64,000 nucleotides of DNA. Origin: Nitrospira sp. GTDB taxonomy: Bacteria > Nitrospirota > Nitrospiria > Nitrospirales > Nitrospiraceae. The notes beneath the pieces were generated by a model. The model made no database searches. It saw only the letters and a program-made list of their open reading frames with translations, and was not told the origin of the DNA. The DNA lies in assembly GCA_024760545.1 (NCBI GenBank), contig CP060501.1:186001-250000 (forward strand), read 5' to 3'. Both the position numbers and the translations under genes were made by a program. Shown piece by piece: positions 51,011 to 60,173 of the stretch (position 1 is its first letter; every line of letters begins with the position of its first letter).

Positions 51011-52516
51011 ATGGAACCGGCGCGACTTCATAGACTGTTCGACTCGGTGGAGCTGACTTCGGACGAGGCCCACAATCCATTTCAGACGAGGGGCAAGTCC
51101 CAGACGGATGCCAAGAAACAGGCGATCCGCGATCATTTTGACGCTTGCGCTGGGCTGCGTGAGTACTGGGAAAAGAAAGCCAGAGCGTATTACGAAGATC
51201 AGATCCGCTATTTCAGCTTTCTCGTGCCGGAAGGGCTGAGCGTCTTGGAAATTGGGTCAGGCTTGGGGAATCTGCTTGCCGCACTGAAGCCTCGTCGTGG
51301 AGTCGGCATCGACTTGAGTGCCGAGATGGTCAAGGAGGCGGCTCACCGGCATCCTACCCTGGAGTTCCGTGTCGGAGACGCGGAAACGATCGAGATTGAA
51401 GAAACCTTCGACGTCATCATTCTGGCCGACGTGGTCGGCCACTTGCTCGATGTCGAGGCTGCCTTGAGACGTCTCCGCCGAGCCTGTGCGGCTCACACGA
51501 GAATCGTCGTGTCTTACTATAGCCATTTGTGGGAGCCGATTCTCCGATTCTGTGAAAAAGTTGGCATGAAAATGCCGCAACGCGAGCAAAACTGGCTTTC
51601 TCCGGAGGACATCGCCAACCTCCTGCATCTGGCTGATTTCGATGTGGTGAAGGTGGAGCGGCGGCTCTTGTTGCCAAAGCGGGTTCCGCTTCTCTCTTCA
51701 TTGTGCAACAAACTTTTGGCCTATCTGCCGGGTCTCCGGGCGTTGTGTCTCTGCCACTATGTGGTGGCACGGCCTCGACTGCGAAGGCCGGAGCGCCCGT
51801 ATTCGACGACGATCGTCGTTCCTTGCCGGAATGAACGGGGAAATATCGATGCCGCGCTCAGGCGGATCCCGCGCTTCGGTGGCCGCCAAGAGATTATTTT
51901 TGTCGATGGGCATTCGACCGATGGAACGCCGGACGAGATTCGGCGTGTCATGGCCTTTTACCCGGGCAAGGACATCAAGCTGATCGTGCAGAATGGGAAG
52001 GGAAAGGGCGACGCGGTGCGCGAAGGGTTTGCGCACGCCAGGGGCGATGTGCTCATGATTCTGGATGCGGATCTGACGATGCCCCCCGAAGCGCTGCCGA
52101 AGTTTTATGAAGCGATCGCGAGCGGAAAGGGCGAGTTCATCAACGGCTGCCGCCTCGTCTATCCCATGGAGGCACAAGCCATGCGCCTGCTTAATTTAAT
52201 CGGTAATAAGCTTTTCGGGCTCGCATTTTCTTGGCTCTTGAACCAGAAAATCAAAGATACGCTCTGTGGAACCAAAGTGTTGTTTCGGCGCGATTACGAA
52301 CGGTTGGCCGCCAATCGGCATTATTTCGGTGAGTTTGACCCCTTTGGGGATTTCGATTTGTTGTTCGGCGCGTCGAAATTGAACCTGCATATTTTAGAGA
52401 TTCCCATCCGCTATGAAGCGCGGACCTATGGGAGCACCAACATTCAACGGTTTAGGCACGGCTGGCTGTTGTTGAAGATGACGGTGTACGGTTTCTTTCG
52501 CCTGAAGGCGGTGTAA
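51011..52516 (+). CDS. Fusion: SAM methyltransferase and DPM1-like glycosyltransferase
   Basis: 501 aa. Residues about 40-235 form a class I methyltransferase (VLEIGSGLGNLLAALKPRRG, then VGDAETIEIEETFDVIILAD). Residues about 255-490 form a GT-A family 2 domain (TTIVVPCRNERGNIDAALRR, FVDGHSTDGTPDEI, ILDADLTMPPEAL) like dolichyl-phosphate mannose synthases. A cysteine-containing linker (LCLCHYVVARPRLRR) joins them. The gene overlaps the following methyltransferase gene (TAATG). A role in modified polyprenyl-linked sugars or surface polysaccharide is inferred. Confidence 0.87.
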   Translation: MEPARLHRLFDSVELTSDEAHNPFQTRGKSQTDAKKQAIRDHFDACAGLREYWEKKARAYYEDQIRYFSFLVPEGLSVLEIGSGLGNLLAALKPRRGVGIDLSAEMVKEAAHRHPTLEFRVGDAETIEIEETFDVIILADVVGHLLDVEAALRRLRRACAAHTRIVVSYYSHLWEPILRFCEKVGMKMPQREQNWLSPEDIANLLHLADFDVVKVERRLLLPKRVPLLSSLCNKLLAYLPGLRALCLCHYVVARPRLRRPERPYSTTIVVPCRNERGNIDAALRRIPRFGGRQEIIFVDGHSTDGTPDEIRRVMAFYPGKDIKLIVQNGKGKGDAVREGFAHARGDVLMILDADLTMPPEALPKFYEAIASGKGEFINGCRLVYPMEAQAMRLLNLIGNKLFGLAFSWLLNQKIKDTLCGTKVLFRRDYERLAANRHYFGEFDPFGDFDLLFGASKLNLHILEIPIRYEARTYGSTNIQRFRHGWLLLKMTVYGFFRLKAV

Positions 52517-53241
52517 TGTCCGGTGAGGTGTTGCATCGGCACCGAGACCTATGGCAGCGCAAGCCTGTGCTTCGGCGGCTGTATGCTGATTGGTATCGGG
52601 AGATCGTCGCCTGGCTCGTGCCTGGACGTACGGTCGAACTCGGCGGAGGAACCGGCAATCTGAAAGAGCATGTGCCCGGAGTCTGTTGTACCGACGTGGT
52701 CCTGGTGCCCTGGTTGAACGTGGTGGCAGATGCGCAGCGCCTGCCCTTTCAATCCGATTCGTTGGGGAATCTGGTTCTCTTCGACTCCTTGCACCACATC
52801 GAAAACGTGTCGCTCTTTTTTGATGAGGCACAGCGGACCCTCCGAATCGGCGGCCGGATCATCGTCGTGGATCCATATATCTCGTGGCTGTCGTGGCCGA
52901 TCTATCGGTGGTTTCATCCAGAGCCGGTGGATTACACGCAAGACCCACTCATTCTCAAGCCTTCTCAGCCGGAACGCCGGCCGTTTGACGCCAATCAAGC
53001 CGTCGCAACGCTCCTGTTTGAGCGGAATCGGTCTGACTTCCATGCGCGGTATCCAAGGTTTTCTCTTCGACACGTCCGGCGAATGGCCTGTGTCGCGTAC
53101 CCCTTGAGTGGTGGCTTCGACCATCCCTCGCTTTTGCCGGAGTGGCTGGTGACGCCCATCCTTGGACTGGAGAGCATGCTGGAACGATTGGGCCGGCTTC
53201 TGGCTTTTCGCATGCTCGTGGTCATCGAACGGCGATCGTAG
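52516..53241 (+). CDS. Class I SAM-dependent methyltransferase
   Basis: 241 aa, start codon overlapping the upstream stop. Rossmann motif TVELGGGTGNLKEH (about residue 38), the acidic/ribose segment ADAQRLPFQSDSLGNLVLFDSLHHIE. The C-terminal half contains YISWLSWPIYRWFHPEPVDY and a likely membrane-facing segment. It is probably translated together with the fusion protein and acts in the same pathway. Confidence 0.88.
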   Translation: MSGEVLHRHRDLWQRKPVLRRLYADWYREIVAWLVPGRTVELGGGTGNLKEHVPGVCCTDVVLVPWLNVVADAQRLPFQSDSLGNLVLFDSLHHIENVSLFFDEAQRTLRIGGRIIVVDPYISWLSWPIYRWFHPEPVDYTQDPLILKPSQPERRPFDANQAVATLLFERNRSDFHARYPRFSLRHVRRMACVAYPLSGGFDHPSLLPEWLVTPILGLESMLERLGRLLAFRMLVVIERRS

Positions 53242-53371
53242 AGCTAAGCGGAATCAGACGAAATGTCCTGCTGTCCAGCTATCGGATGCTTGCAAGGGAA
53301 CTGGAGGCCCCCCTATAATGAGCCGCGTCATTCAATCAATGCTTTAGCTATCTGGAGGAACCGTAGAGATC

Positions 53372-53791
53372 ATGAGTGAAAGAACGTTGGCAATCATCAA
53401 GCCGGATGCTGTCAAGAAGAACGCTATCGGAGATATTCTTCATCGCTATGAGCAGGCGGGCTTGAAGCCGGTCGCCATGAAAATGATGTGGATGTCCCAG
53501 TCAGTGGCGGAAGGCTTTTATGCGGTGCATAAAGCCCGACCATTCTTCGGGAGTCTCTGTGCTTTCATGTCATCCGGGCCTGCGGTGGTATTGGTGTTGC
53601 AGGGTGAGAATGCCATCAAGAAGAACCGCGAATTGATGGGAGCGACGGATCCGGCCAAAGCCGATGCCGGGACCATCCGTAAAGCGCACGGAACGAACAT
53701 CGAGTTCAACGCCGTCCATGGTTCCGATTCGCCCGAAACCGCACAGTTCGAGATCGGATATTTCTTCTCCGGCATGGAGATCTTCAGCTGA
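53372..53791 (+). CDS. ndk: Nucleoside diphosphate kinase
   Basis: 139 aa, usual length. IKPDAVKKN near the N-terminus and the phosphorylated His 116 in NAVHGSDS. It balances nucleoside triphosphate pools in the cytoplasm. A GGAGG site lies 14 nt before the ATG. It stands alone; the flanking genes are not functionally linked. Confidence 0.96.
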   Translation: MSERTLAIIKPDAVKKNAIGDILHRYEQAGLKPVAMKMMWMSQSVAEGFYAVHKARPFFGSLCAFMSSGPAVVLVLQGENAIKKNRELMGATDPAKADAGTIRKAHGTNIEFNAVHGSDSPETAQFEIGYFFSGMEIFS

Positions 53792-54027
53792 ACCTTCCTC
53801 GTTAGATCTCCTCATCTCCGTTCAGTACTCGTCCAATGTGGGTAGGAGGAGCAGCATCGGCGCTGTTCCTCCACTACCTGTCTACCTCTCTGCCGGGTCG
53901 TTCCTTGACAATCCCGGTCAGCCCAAATTACCATCCTCAAAACTTGGACACTGAGGCTGAAATAGAATAGGTAGCGAGAGCTTTGCCAGCCTGAGCGTAT
54001 CCTAGAATTTCTTCATAGGGAGCCGAC

Positions 54028-54417
54028 ATGATTCCATCCGATTTGCGATTTCACAAAGAACATGAATGGGTTCGACTCGACGGGAAACGGGCCATCGTGG
54101 GTATCAGCGACTTTGCGCAGGATGCCTTAGGGGATATTGTTTTTTTGGATCTGCCCAAAGTCGGCGCGACGGTCAAGGTCGGTCAGCAGATCGGGGAAGT
54201 CGAGTCGACAAAAACGACCTCGACCATCTATACGCCGGTGAGTGGAACGGTGATACAGATCAATACCGAGCTGAAAGATCATCCCGAAGTGGTGAATTCC
54301 GACCCATATGGCAAAGGCTGGATCGCAATCATCGACCTTGCCGATCAGGGAGAAATCGATCAGCTGATGACGGCCACACAGTACGAAGCGTTTCTTGCCG
54401 GCCAAAAGAAGAGTTGA
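54028..54417 (+). CDS. gcvH: Glycine cleavage system H protein
   Basis: 129 aa. The lipoylated Lys is K62 in VESTKTTSTIYTPVSG, and HEWVRLDGKRAIVGIS is the usual N-terminus. It carries the aminomethyl-lipoyl intermediate between P, T and L proteins. The L-protein gene lpdA follows 66 bp downstream, but gcvT and gcvP are not in the window. Confidence 0.95.
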   Translation: MIPSDLRFHKEHEWVRLDGKRAIVGISDFAQDALGDIVFLDLPKVGATVKVGQQIGEVESTKTTSTIYTPVSGTVIQINTELKDHPEVVNSDPYGKGWIAIIDLADQGEIDQLMTATQYEAFLAGQKKS

Positions 54418-54483
54418 TGCCAAGGTTGAGCCGCGGCGTTTCGTGTTTGCGCGTCTGACCGCAACCTTCACGTCAACCTTGTT

Positions 54484-55917
54484 ATGGCTCTTCAAACCCA
54501 CATCGCTATTCTTGGCGCCGGGCCCGGCGGATATGTCGCGGCGATCCGCGCGGCTCAACTCGGTAGCCGTGTCACGGTCGTCGAGCGGGAGAAATTGGGC
54601 GGCGTCTGCCTGAACTGGGGCTGCATCCCGAGCAAAGCGCTTCTGTCCGTCGTTGAACTCGGCGACAAGGTCAAGAAAGCCGGTGACTTTGGGCTGGTTC
54701 TCCAAGGGCCAGCTACCTATGACCTCGCGCGGATGGTCTCTCGAAAAGATAAGGTTGTGGCCACGCTGGTGAAAGGGATTGCCACGCTCTTCAAGGAATG
54801 GGGCATCGAACATGTCACCGGACAAGGGGTCGTCAGGAATGAGCGCACCATTGGGGTGACAAAGCCGGACGGCGGTATTCTGGAGATCCAAGCCGATGCA
54901 CTCGTGATCGCGACGGGGTCCTCTTGGCCCAACCTCCCACAATTCCCAATCGATGGCCGCCAGATCCTGACCAGTCAGCAGATGCTCGACCTCACACAGA
55001 TTCCGGCCAGTCTCCTCATAATCGGTGCCGGGGTCGAAGGATGCGAATTCGCGTCCTTGTACAGCGGTCTTGGTACACGCGTGACGGCGGTCGAACTGCA
55101 ATCACGTGTTTTGCCGCTTGAGGACGAAGAAATTTCCTCGACGATGGAACGTGAACTGAAGAAGCGCGGTGTCAGGGTGCTGACGGGGACGACGGTCGAG
55201 AGTCTTGAACGGTTGCCGGAGACCGTCGTGGTCCATTTCAAAGACGGTAGCACAGAAACGGTGGAGAAGTTGTTGGTCTCGGTCGGGCGGGGACTGAATT
55301 CACGAGGGATTGGGCTGGAACAGGTCGGCGTTGAGGTCGGGCGGCGTGGAGAAATTCTTGTCGATGACAAGATGGAAACCAATAGGTCCGGCATCTATGC
55401 AATCGGCGATGTCACGGGCAAGGCCATGCTGGCCCATGTCGCATCGATGCAGGGGCAAGTGGCCGTGGAGAATATTCTGGGGCATCACCGGACCATCAAT
55501 TACGACGTCATCCCTGCCGGGATCTTTACCTTGCCGGAGATCGGACGGGTGGGACTGACTGAGCAAGAGGCCAGAGAACGGGCTCAGAAGAGCGGCCAAG
55601 ATCCCAGCCGGAGCGTGAAAGTCGGTCGTTTCCGCTACTCAGGATTAGGCAAGGCCCAAGCGACGGGCGACACCACGGGATTTTGTAAGGTGATTGTGGA
55701 CGCGGCGACCGACAGGATTCTTGGAGTCCATATTCTCGGGGTTCATGCCGCCGACCTGGTTCATGAGGCAGCGCTGGCTATGCAAGTCGGAGCGACCGTG
55801 AATCAAGTTGCCGGGATGATCCACGCGCATCCGACGCTCGCTGAAGGTATGATGGAAGCGGCCGAGGATGTCGAGGGGGCTGCGATTCACCTTGTCCGAA
55901 GGAAGACAGGCCGATGA
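54484..55917 (+). CDS. lpdA: Dihydrolipoyl dehydrogenase
   Basis: 477 aa. FAD motif ILGAGPGGYVAAIRAAQLG, redox cysteines C42 and C47 in GGVCLNWGCIPSK, NAD motif LLIIGAGVEGCEFAS, and C-terminal HAHPTLAEGMMEAAEDV with the catalytic His-Glu pair. It reoxidises lipoyl groups of the glycine cleavage or 2-oxo acid dehydrogenase complexes. It overlaps the following gene by 4 bp. Confidence 0.95.
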   Translation: MALQTHIAILGAGPGGYVAAIRAAQLGSRVTVVEREKLGGVCLNWGCIPSKALLSVVELGDKVKKAGDFGLVLQGPATYDLARMVSRKDKVVATLVKGIATLFKEWGIEHVTGQGVVRNERTIGVTKPDGGILEIQADALVIATGSSWPNLPQFPIDGRQILTSQQMLDLTQIPASLLIIGAGVEGCEFASLYSGLGTRVTAVELQSRVLPLEDEEISSTMERELKKRGVRVLTGTTVESLERLPETVVVHFKDGSTETVEKLLVSVGRGLNSRGIGLEQVGVEVGRRGEILVDDKMETNRSGIYAIGDVTGKAMLAHVASMQGQVAVENILGHHRTINYDVIPAGIFTLPEIGRVGLTEQEARERAQKSGQDPSRSVKVGRFRYSGLGKAQATGDTTGFCKVIVDAATDRILGVHILGVHAADLVHEAALAMQVGATVNQVAGMIHAHPTLAEGMMEAAEDVEGAAIHLVRRKTGR

Positions 55918-56357
55918 TCAGATCGCTGCTTCTCAAGCTGGGAATGCTCATCGTTGCAATGGGAGGCAGTTTCTGGCTGATCTGGCATGCTCAGCCTCCG
56001 AGTCATACGTCCGGAGCGACCGATGAGAAACCGGCCGAGGTCGTTCCGATTTCTCCCGTTCCTCATGAGCGGACCCCGAAGGTGGAGACCATCGGAGAGA
56101 AGGCGCGGACGATACAGCCGGATCGACGCTTGCTCGACCTCAATCGCGCAAGCGCCGGCGAGCTTGAGTCGTTGCCCGGGATCGGTGCAGTCATGGCGCA
56201 GCGTGTGATCGCCTTTCGAGAATCGACCGGAGGCTTTCGTACGGTGGAGGAACTCCGTGAAGTCAAAGGGATCGGGCCCAAGAAATTCGATCGTCTCAAG
56301 TCTTTCGTGACGATCTCGTCCGCAAAATCCAAGCAGGTGATGGAACAACGAGGATGA
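55914..56357 (+). CDS. Helix-hairpin-helix (ComEA-like) protein
   Basis: 147 aa. A membrane anchor ([21 protein letters not shown]), a polar linker, and a C-terminal double HhH domain: [30 protein letters not shown] and [18 protein letters not shown]. ComEA-like proteins bind double-stranded DNA in uptake, but similar small HhH proteins are widespread. It overlaps lpdA and tyrS by 4 bp on each side. Confidence 0.85.
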   Translation: MIRSLLLKLGMLIVAMGGSFWLIWHAQPPSHTSGATDEKPAEVVPISPVPHERTPKVETIGEKARTIQPDRRLLDLNRASAGELESLPGIGAVMAQRVIAFRESTGGFRTVEELREVKGIGPKKFDRLKSFVTISSAKSKQVMEQRG

Positions 56358-57583
56358 TGAACGAAATACATCGGCAACTGGATTTGATTCAGCGCGGCGC
56401 TGTAGAGGTCATTCAACGGGTCGAGCTGGAGGCGAAGCTCAAAAGGGCTCTTGCCGAAAATCGACCTTTGCGCGTCAAAGCGGGGTTCGACCCGACTGCG
56501 CCGGATCTTCATCTTGGACACACCGTGCTGATCCATAAATTGAAGCACTTTCAAGATCTTGGCCATCAAGTCATTTTCCTCATCGGCGATTTCACCGGGA
56601 TGATCGGCGATCCCACCGGGGTATCCGAGACGCGGAAAGCATTGACGAAGGAACAGGTGCAGGAGAACGCCAAGACCTACCAGCGGCAGATCTTCAAAAT
56701 TCTCGATCCCGCCAAGACTGTGATCGAGTTCAACAGCCGATGGATGAGTGAGCTGTCCGCGGACGGGTTGATTCAGCTGGCCGCCCACTATCGGGTGGCG
56801 CGCATGATGGAACGCGACGACTTCCATAAGCGTTACCAGGAACAGAAGCCGATCAGCGTCCATGAGTTCCTGTACCCATTGGTGCAAGGTTACGATTCCG
56901 TCGTCCTGAAAGCGGATGTGGAATTGGGGGGGACGGATCAGAAATTCAATCTGTTAGTGGGGCGTGAGTTGCAGCGGGACTACGGTCAAGAGTCGCAAGT
57001 CGTCATCACGATGCCGTTGCTTGAAGGAACGGACGGCGTGAAGAAAATGAGCAAGAGCGTCGGAAACTATATCGCGTTGGAGGACAAGCCGGGGGACATG
57101 TTCGGAAAGGTCATGTCGATCAGCGATGCTCTGATGCATCGGTACTATGAGCTGTTGACGACCGAGAACCTGGAACATGTGAAAACTCTTCATCCCATGG
57201 AAGCCAAACAGTCGCTCGCTGAATTGATCGTGGCGCGCTACCACGGGACCGAGATCGGGAGAGAGGCGAGAACCGAGTTCCAACAGAAATTTCAGGCCAA
57301 GGAATTTCCTGACAAACCCGATGCGCATGTGGCATTGCAGCTGGACGATATGACGGAGAAAGACGCTCAAGAGGGCAGTAGTATCAGGCTTGCAAGGTTG
57401 ATCTCAAAAACAGGTTTGATTTCCAGCGGCAGCGAAGCAAGGCGCTTGATCATTCAAGGTGGAATCGAAGTCGATGGAATCAAAGAGACGAATCCGGACA
57501 AGTTAATCTCGTTTGAACTCCATCAACAACGCCGTCTTAAAATCGGGAAGAAAAAGTTCGCCGTTGCGGAATTCAAGCCGTGA
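56354..57583 (+). CDS. tyrS: Tyrosyl-tRNA synthetase
   Basis: 409 aa. Class I signature HLGHT (residues 53-57, after [10 protein letters not shown]), KMSKS motif in KKMSKSVGN, and a C-terminal S4 RNA-binding domain ([19 protein letters not shown]). The sequence is the TyrZ-like type often found in bacteria. ATG at 56354, one codon before another ATG. Overlaps the HhH gene. Confidence 0.95.
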   Translation: MMNEIHRQLDLIQRGAVEVIQRVELEAKLKRALAENRPLRVKAGFDPTAPDLHLGHTVLIHKLKHFQDLGHQVIFLIGDFTGMIGDPTGVSETRKALTKEQVQENAKTYQRQIFKILDPAKTVIEFNSRWMSELSADGLIQLAAHYRVARMMERDDFHKRYQEQKPISVHEFLYPLVQGYDSVVLKADVELGGTDQKFNLLVGRELQRDYGQESQVVITMPLLEGTDGVKKMSKSVGNYIALEDKPGDMFGKVMSISDALMHRYYELLTTENLEHVKTLHPMEAKQSLAELIVARYHGTEIGREARTEFQQKFQAKEFPDKPDAHVALQLDDMTEKDAQEGSSIRLARLISKTGLISSGSEARRLIIQGGIEVDGIKETNPDKLISFELHQQRRLKIGKKKFAVAEFKP

Positions 57584-57772
57584 GGTACAACGAGCGGCCA
57601 TCATGAGTTGTGATAGGTGCGATGATGGCGCAAAAGCTCACCGAAAAGGAGAAACTACGAGGTCGAGCCAGACGAGGCCACGCAGGATTGCCGCAAATGG
57701 GACTTATACCTTGACGATCAAAATAGACGGTGCGCCCACGATGATTTTGTGTACCCCGACTCTGCAACGTAT

Positions 57773-58846
57773 TTACTGAGATATCATTTCTCGTATTTGT
57801 ATCGCCAGGGTGCTCTCATCGTCGAATGTATCCTTTGGGAAAAGCTGGCTCAGCGTGGCTTGAAAATAGCCAGCCAAGCCCTTACTCCAAATGCGCATAC
57901 CGCTCACGCTGTATGGATAGCTTATTCCACCAGCGTGAGAGTTCATGAGCATAGCCCTGAAGTCTTCTGGCGCACGAGGATCGACAACGAATAATTGTAG
58001 ATTGCTATTGTCAATGCTTTTCAGTATGACCTCGTTGATATGACTATCGCGGAATCCATACCCAATCACTAGCAGACGTTGTGAATTCTTGCTCAGCGCT
58101 GCTTCGAAGATGTCATGGTACCACTTAAACAATGGTTCTTCCTTCAGTAGAGTGCTCTTCGTGTGACCAATTGCCATAGTGCTATTGCCATCGTCTCTGC
58201 GCCAATTCCATGAGCCGTGAAGTTTTATATATTGCAAGCGGCCTTGTGCAGATGGCTTGCTATCCCTCTCCCTCAAATACGTTTGTATCGTCTCTTCCTT
58301 AGGCAACGTGAGGAAGCTTTTGTCGGTCAGCCCTTCTCCCTGCATCCCTAAAGGATGATCATCCATTCCCGGTAGGTATAGAGACACCCCATTAGTAAGA
58401 CTCATTTTGCAAGCCGAGAGCCATCGTTCGACAAAGAGATCCTGATTTAATGTGAAGATGAACTCTCGGACGGTTTCCGTTCCAAACAACTTCAACAGAA
58501 AATTCTCAAGCCTTTTGAGATCTACCCCTCCTCTCGAAATACCATATGTACGAATTCGATTGTCCATGCTCTCATATACATCGGACAGTGCTTTTAAGAA
58601 CCCATCTTGATCCCCTTTGATTTGATCTGCATCAAGCATGGTTTCGTTATGGCGGCCCTGCATCACCAAGTCATAGATTGTTTCAAAATCCAACGTATTG
58701 GAAATATCCTTGGAATCATAATTTTTCATGAAACTACAGAGACGCTTTTTTGAACGGCCAGACAACGTATTGAAGATCTGTGCCCACATCTCTTGGGCCA
58801 AGTATCCCCCTACGTCTTTAGAAAAACCGGCTCCTGTTAAGATCAC
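57773..58846 (-). CDS. SIR2-like domain protein, candidate antiphage NADase
   Basis: 357 aa, starting with GTG at 58846 behind GGAGGA. The N-terminus is directly the nucleotide-binding loop ILTGAGFSKDVGG (residues 2-14). Further SIR2-like blocks are TLNQD (132-136), KLHGSWNW (LHG 209-211) and VIGYGFRDSHI (GYGFRD 262-267). It lacks the zinc-binding cysteines of true sirtuins, and SIR2-like proteins of this shape act as NAD-depleting abortive-infection effectors. No partner gene is adjacent in the same orientation. Base use is visibly more AT-rich than in neighbours, suggesting transfer. Confidence 0.8.
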   Translation of the reverse strand: MILTGAGFSKDVGGYLAQEMWAQIFNTLSGRSKKRLCSFMKNYDSKDISNTLDFETIYDLVMQGRHNETMLDADQIKGDQDGFLKALSDVYESMDNRIRTYGISRGGVDLKRLENFLLKLFGTETVREFIFTLNQDLFVERWLSACKMSLTNGVSLYLPGMDDHPLGMQGEGLTDKSFLTLPKEETIQTYLRERDSKPSAQGRLQYIKLHGSWNWRRDDGNSTMAIGHTKSTLLKEEPLFKWYHDIFEAALSKNSQRLLVIGYGFRDSHINEVILKSIDNSNLQLFVVDPRAPEDFRAMLMNSHAGGISYPYSVSGMRIWSKGLAGYFQATLSQLFPKDTFDDESTLAIQIREMISQ

Positions 58847-59138
58847 AGGTCAATCCTCCATCGCCATTCGTTCATGATGACGGCATGTGACATTCCCTGC
58901 ATACCCACCACAAACCCGCGGACGCCAAGACTCATTTCCCGAGCGTTTGTTTGACTTGTGTTGAGCACACATCAATGAGCTGCAACGGCATTGCTACGGA
59001 TTTCCAACCGTCAGGGAAAGATTCATGACGGCTCCAGGACCGTCGCGGTGTCGCTCTTCACATCTCACAAGATTCAAAATTCGGAGAAGGCGGCCGGTCT
59101 GTAGAACATAAGCCATAGCTGACGACCTTAAAGCTGAA
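58847..59138. other. Intergenic region between SIR2 gene and unknown gene
   Basis: About 290 bp, contains the SIR2 ribosome binding site and presumably its promoter. No other structure seen. Confidence 0.4.
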
Positions 59139-59165
59139 ACTGGGGAGCCTATTGTAAGAGAGCAT

Positions 59166-59633
59166 GTGTTAGCGGAGCAAGGAGTTGAAGTCAAGTCTCT
59201 TAGAGGCGTTCCCTTGAACAATTCTCCTAGCTTTACCTTGGGTACAAACTATGTAACCATCGGTAACATGCTTATTCGAGAAGACATCGTGGAAGGAATC
59301 TATCTCAAGCAGACTACAGAACGTTACGGTATGCCGGAGGGTCTTATCGCTGTCGTTCACACGGTCGGCACAGACTGGACCGGAGAATGGTCCTTTCAAC
59401 TACGATATCTGAAGCCACCTACAGGCACACGAACCAGATTGATCTCACAATGGAACCTAAACCTTCGAGAAAAGGACCTGGCCCACTTCGAGCTGATCGG
59501 ACCATGGCTCTCCGCACAAGCCTTGTTGGCAGCTAGCCCAGCCTCCACCAAGACAAAGAAAGTGCCCAAGGTTTGGGTATGGATGCGGGGAAAAGTACAC
59601 CCGAATCAGCTTCGATTGTTTGAGGACTTCTAA
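59166..59633 (+). CDS. Unknown protein, possibly 5'-truncated
   Basis: 155 aa from a GTG at 59166 without a good ribosome binding site. The frame is open only a few codons further upstream. The sequence (YVTIGNMLIREDIVEGIYLKQ, EWSFQLRYLKPP, ELIGPWLSAQALLAASPAST) looks like the C-terminal part of a larger protein. No family recognised. It lies next to the SIR2 gene and may be a remnant of a defence island. Confidence 0.45.
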   Translation: MLAEQGVEVKSLRGVPLNNSPSFTLGTNYVTIGNMLIREDIVEGIYLKQTTERYGMPEGLIAVVHTVGTDWTGEWSFQLRYLKPPTGTRTRLISQWNLNLREKDLAHFELIGPWLSAQALLAASPASTKTKKVPKVWVWMRGKVHPNQLRLFEDF

Positions 59634-59691
59634 GTGGAACGCTCACTTGATGGTTCCGCATCACATCACCCCGGAACAAGCCTTACTTCCA

Positions 59692-59841
59692 TTAGATTCC
59701 CCGTTTTTCCCTCAGCAACGCAGAAAGACCTCTGATCTTTCTCTTCAAGGCTTCCGCCGCACCCTCGGAGAGGGCACCCTTTTCGAGACGCTTCCTGCTG
59801 GCGGCGAGATGTTCTCGGATTCCTTGACGATAGTCAGCCAT
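59692..59841 (-). CDS. Small helical protein of unknown function
   Basis: 49 aa from the ATG at 59841 behind AGGAGG (a longer frame to 59883 is less likely). MADYRQGIREHLAASRKRLE, then ALSEGAAEALKRKIRGL: one or two basic amphipathic helices. Cytoplasmic. Unknown function. 59842-60173 holds no other feature I can support. Confidence 0.55.
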   Translation of the reverse strand: MADYRQGIREHLAASRKRLEKGALSEGAAEALKRKIRGLSALLREKRGI

Positions 59842-60173
59842 AGGCAACCTCCTACAATTGCTCAACATGTCAAGAGCCGTCAACTCATAGGGTTACTGTA
59901 CATGCAGGGAAAGGTACGCCACAGCTCGGCAGTCGCCTAGTTTTGTTATAGAGAAATTTTGGATTGAACATACGTACGAACAATGTCCCATCTTCGAGCA
60001 GGCGCACCCCTCTCATCGGACCTAGCATGGGAGACCTTTTGGTTTTGCAGCGCCAAGAGACCCAATGGGTGCAGTTGGATTAGTTACAGAACCGAGACAT
60101 GAGGACACTCTCTCTTAATCTAGGGGGTTGCCTAGTATTTTTAGAACCTAGGGTGTTATCCACTCGTAGAAGC

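Noticed and set aside
54127-55101. 324-codon minus-strand frame opposite gcvH and lpdA
   Set aside because: Both sense genes are certain from catalytic motifs; the antisense frame spans their boundary without a ribosome binding site.
57620-57712. 30-codon basic peptide frame after tyrS
   Set aside because: No ribosome binding site and no recognisable domain; probably remnant DNA at the island border.
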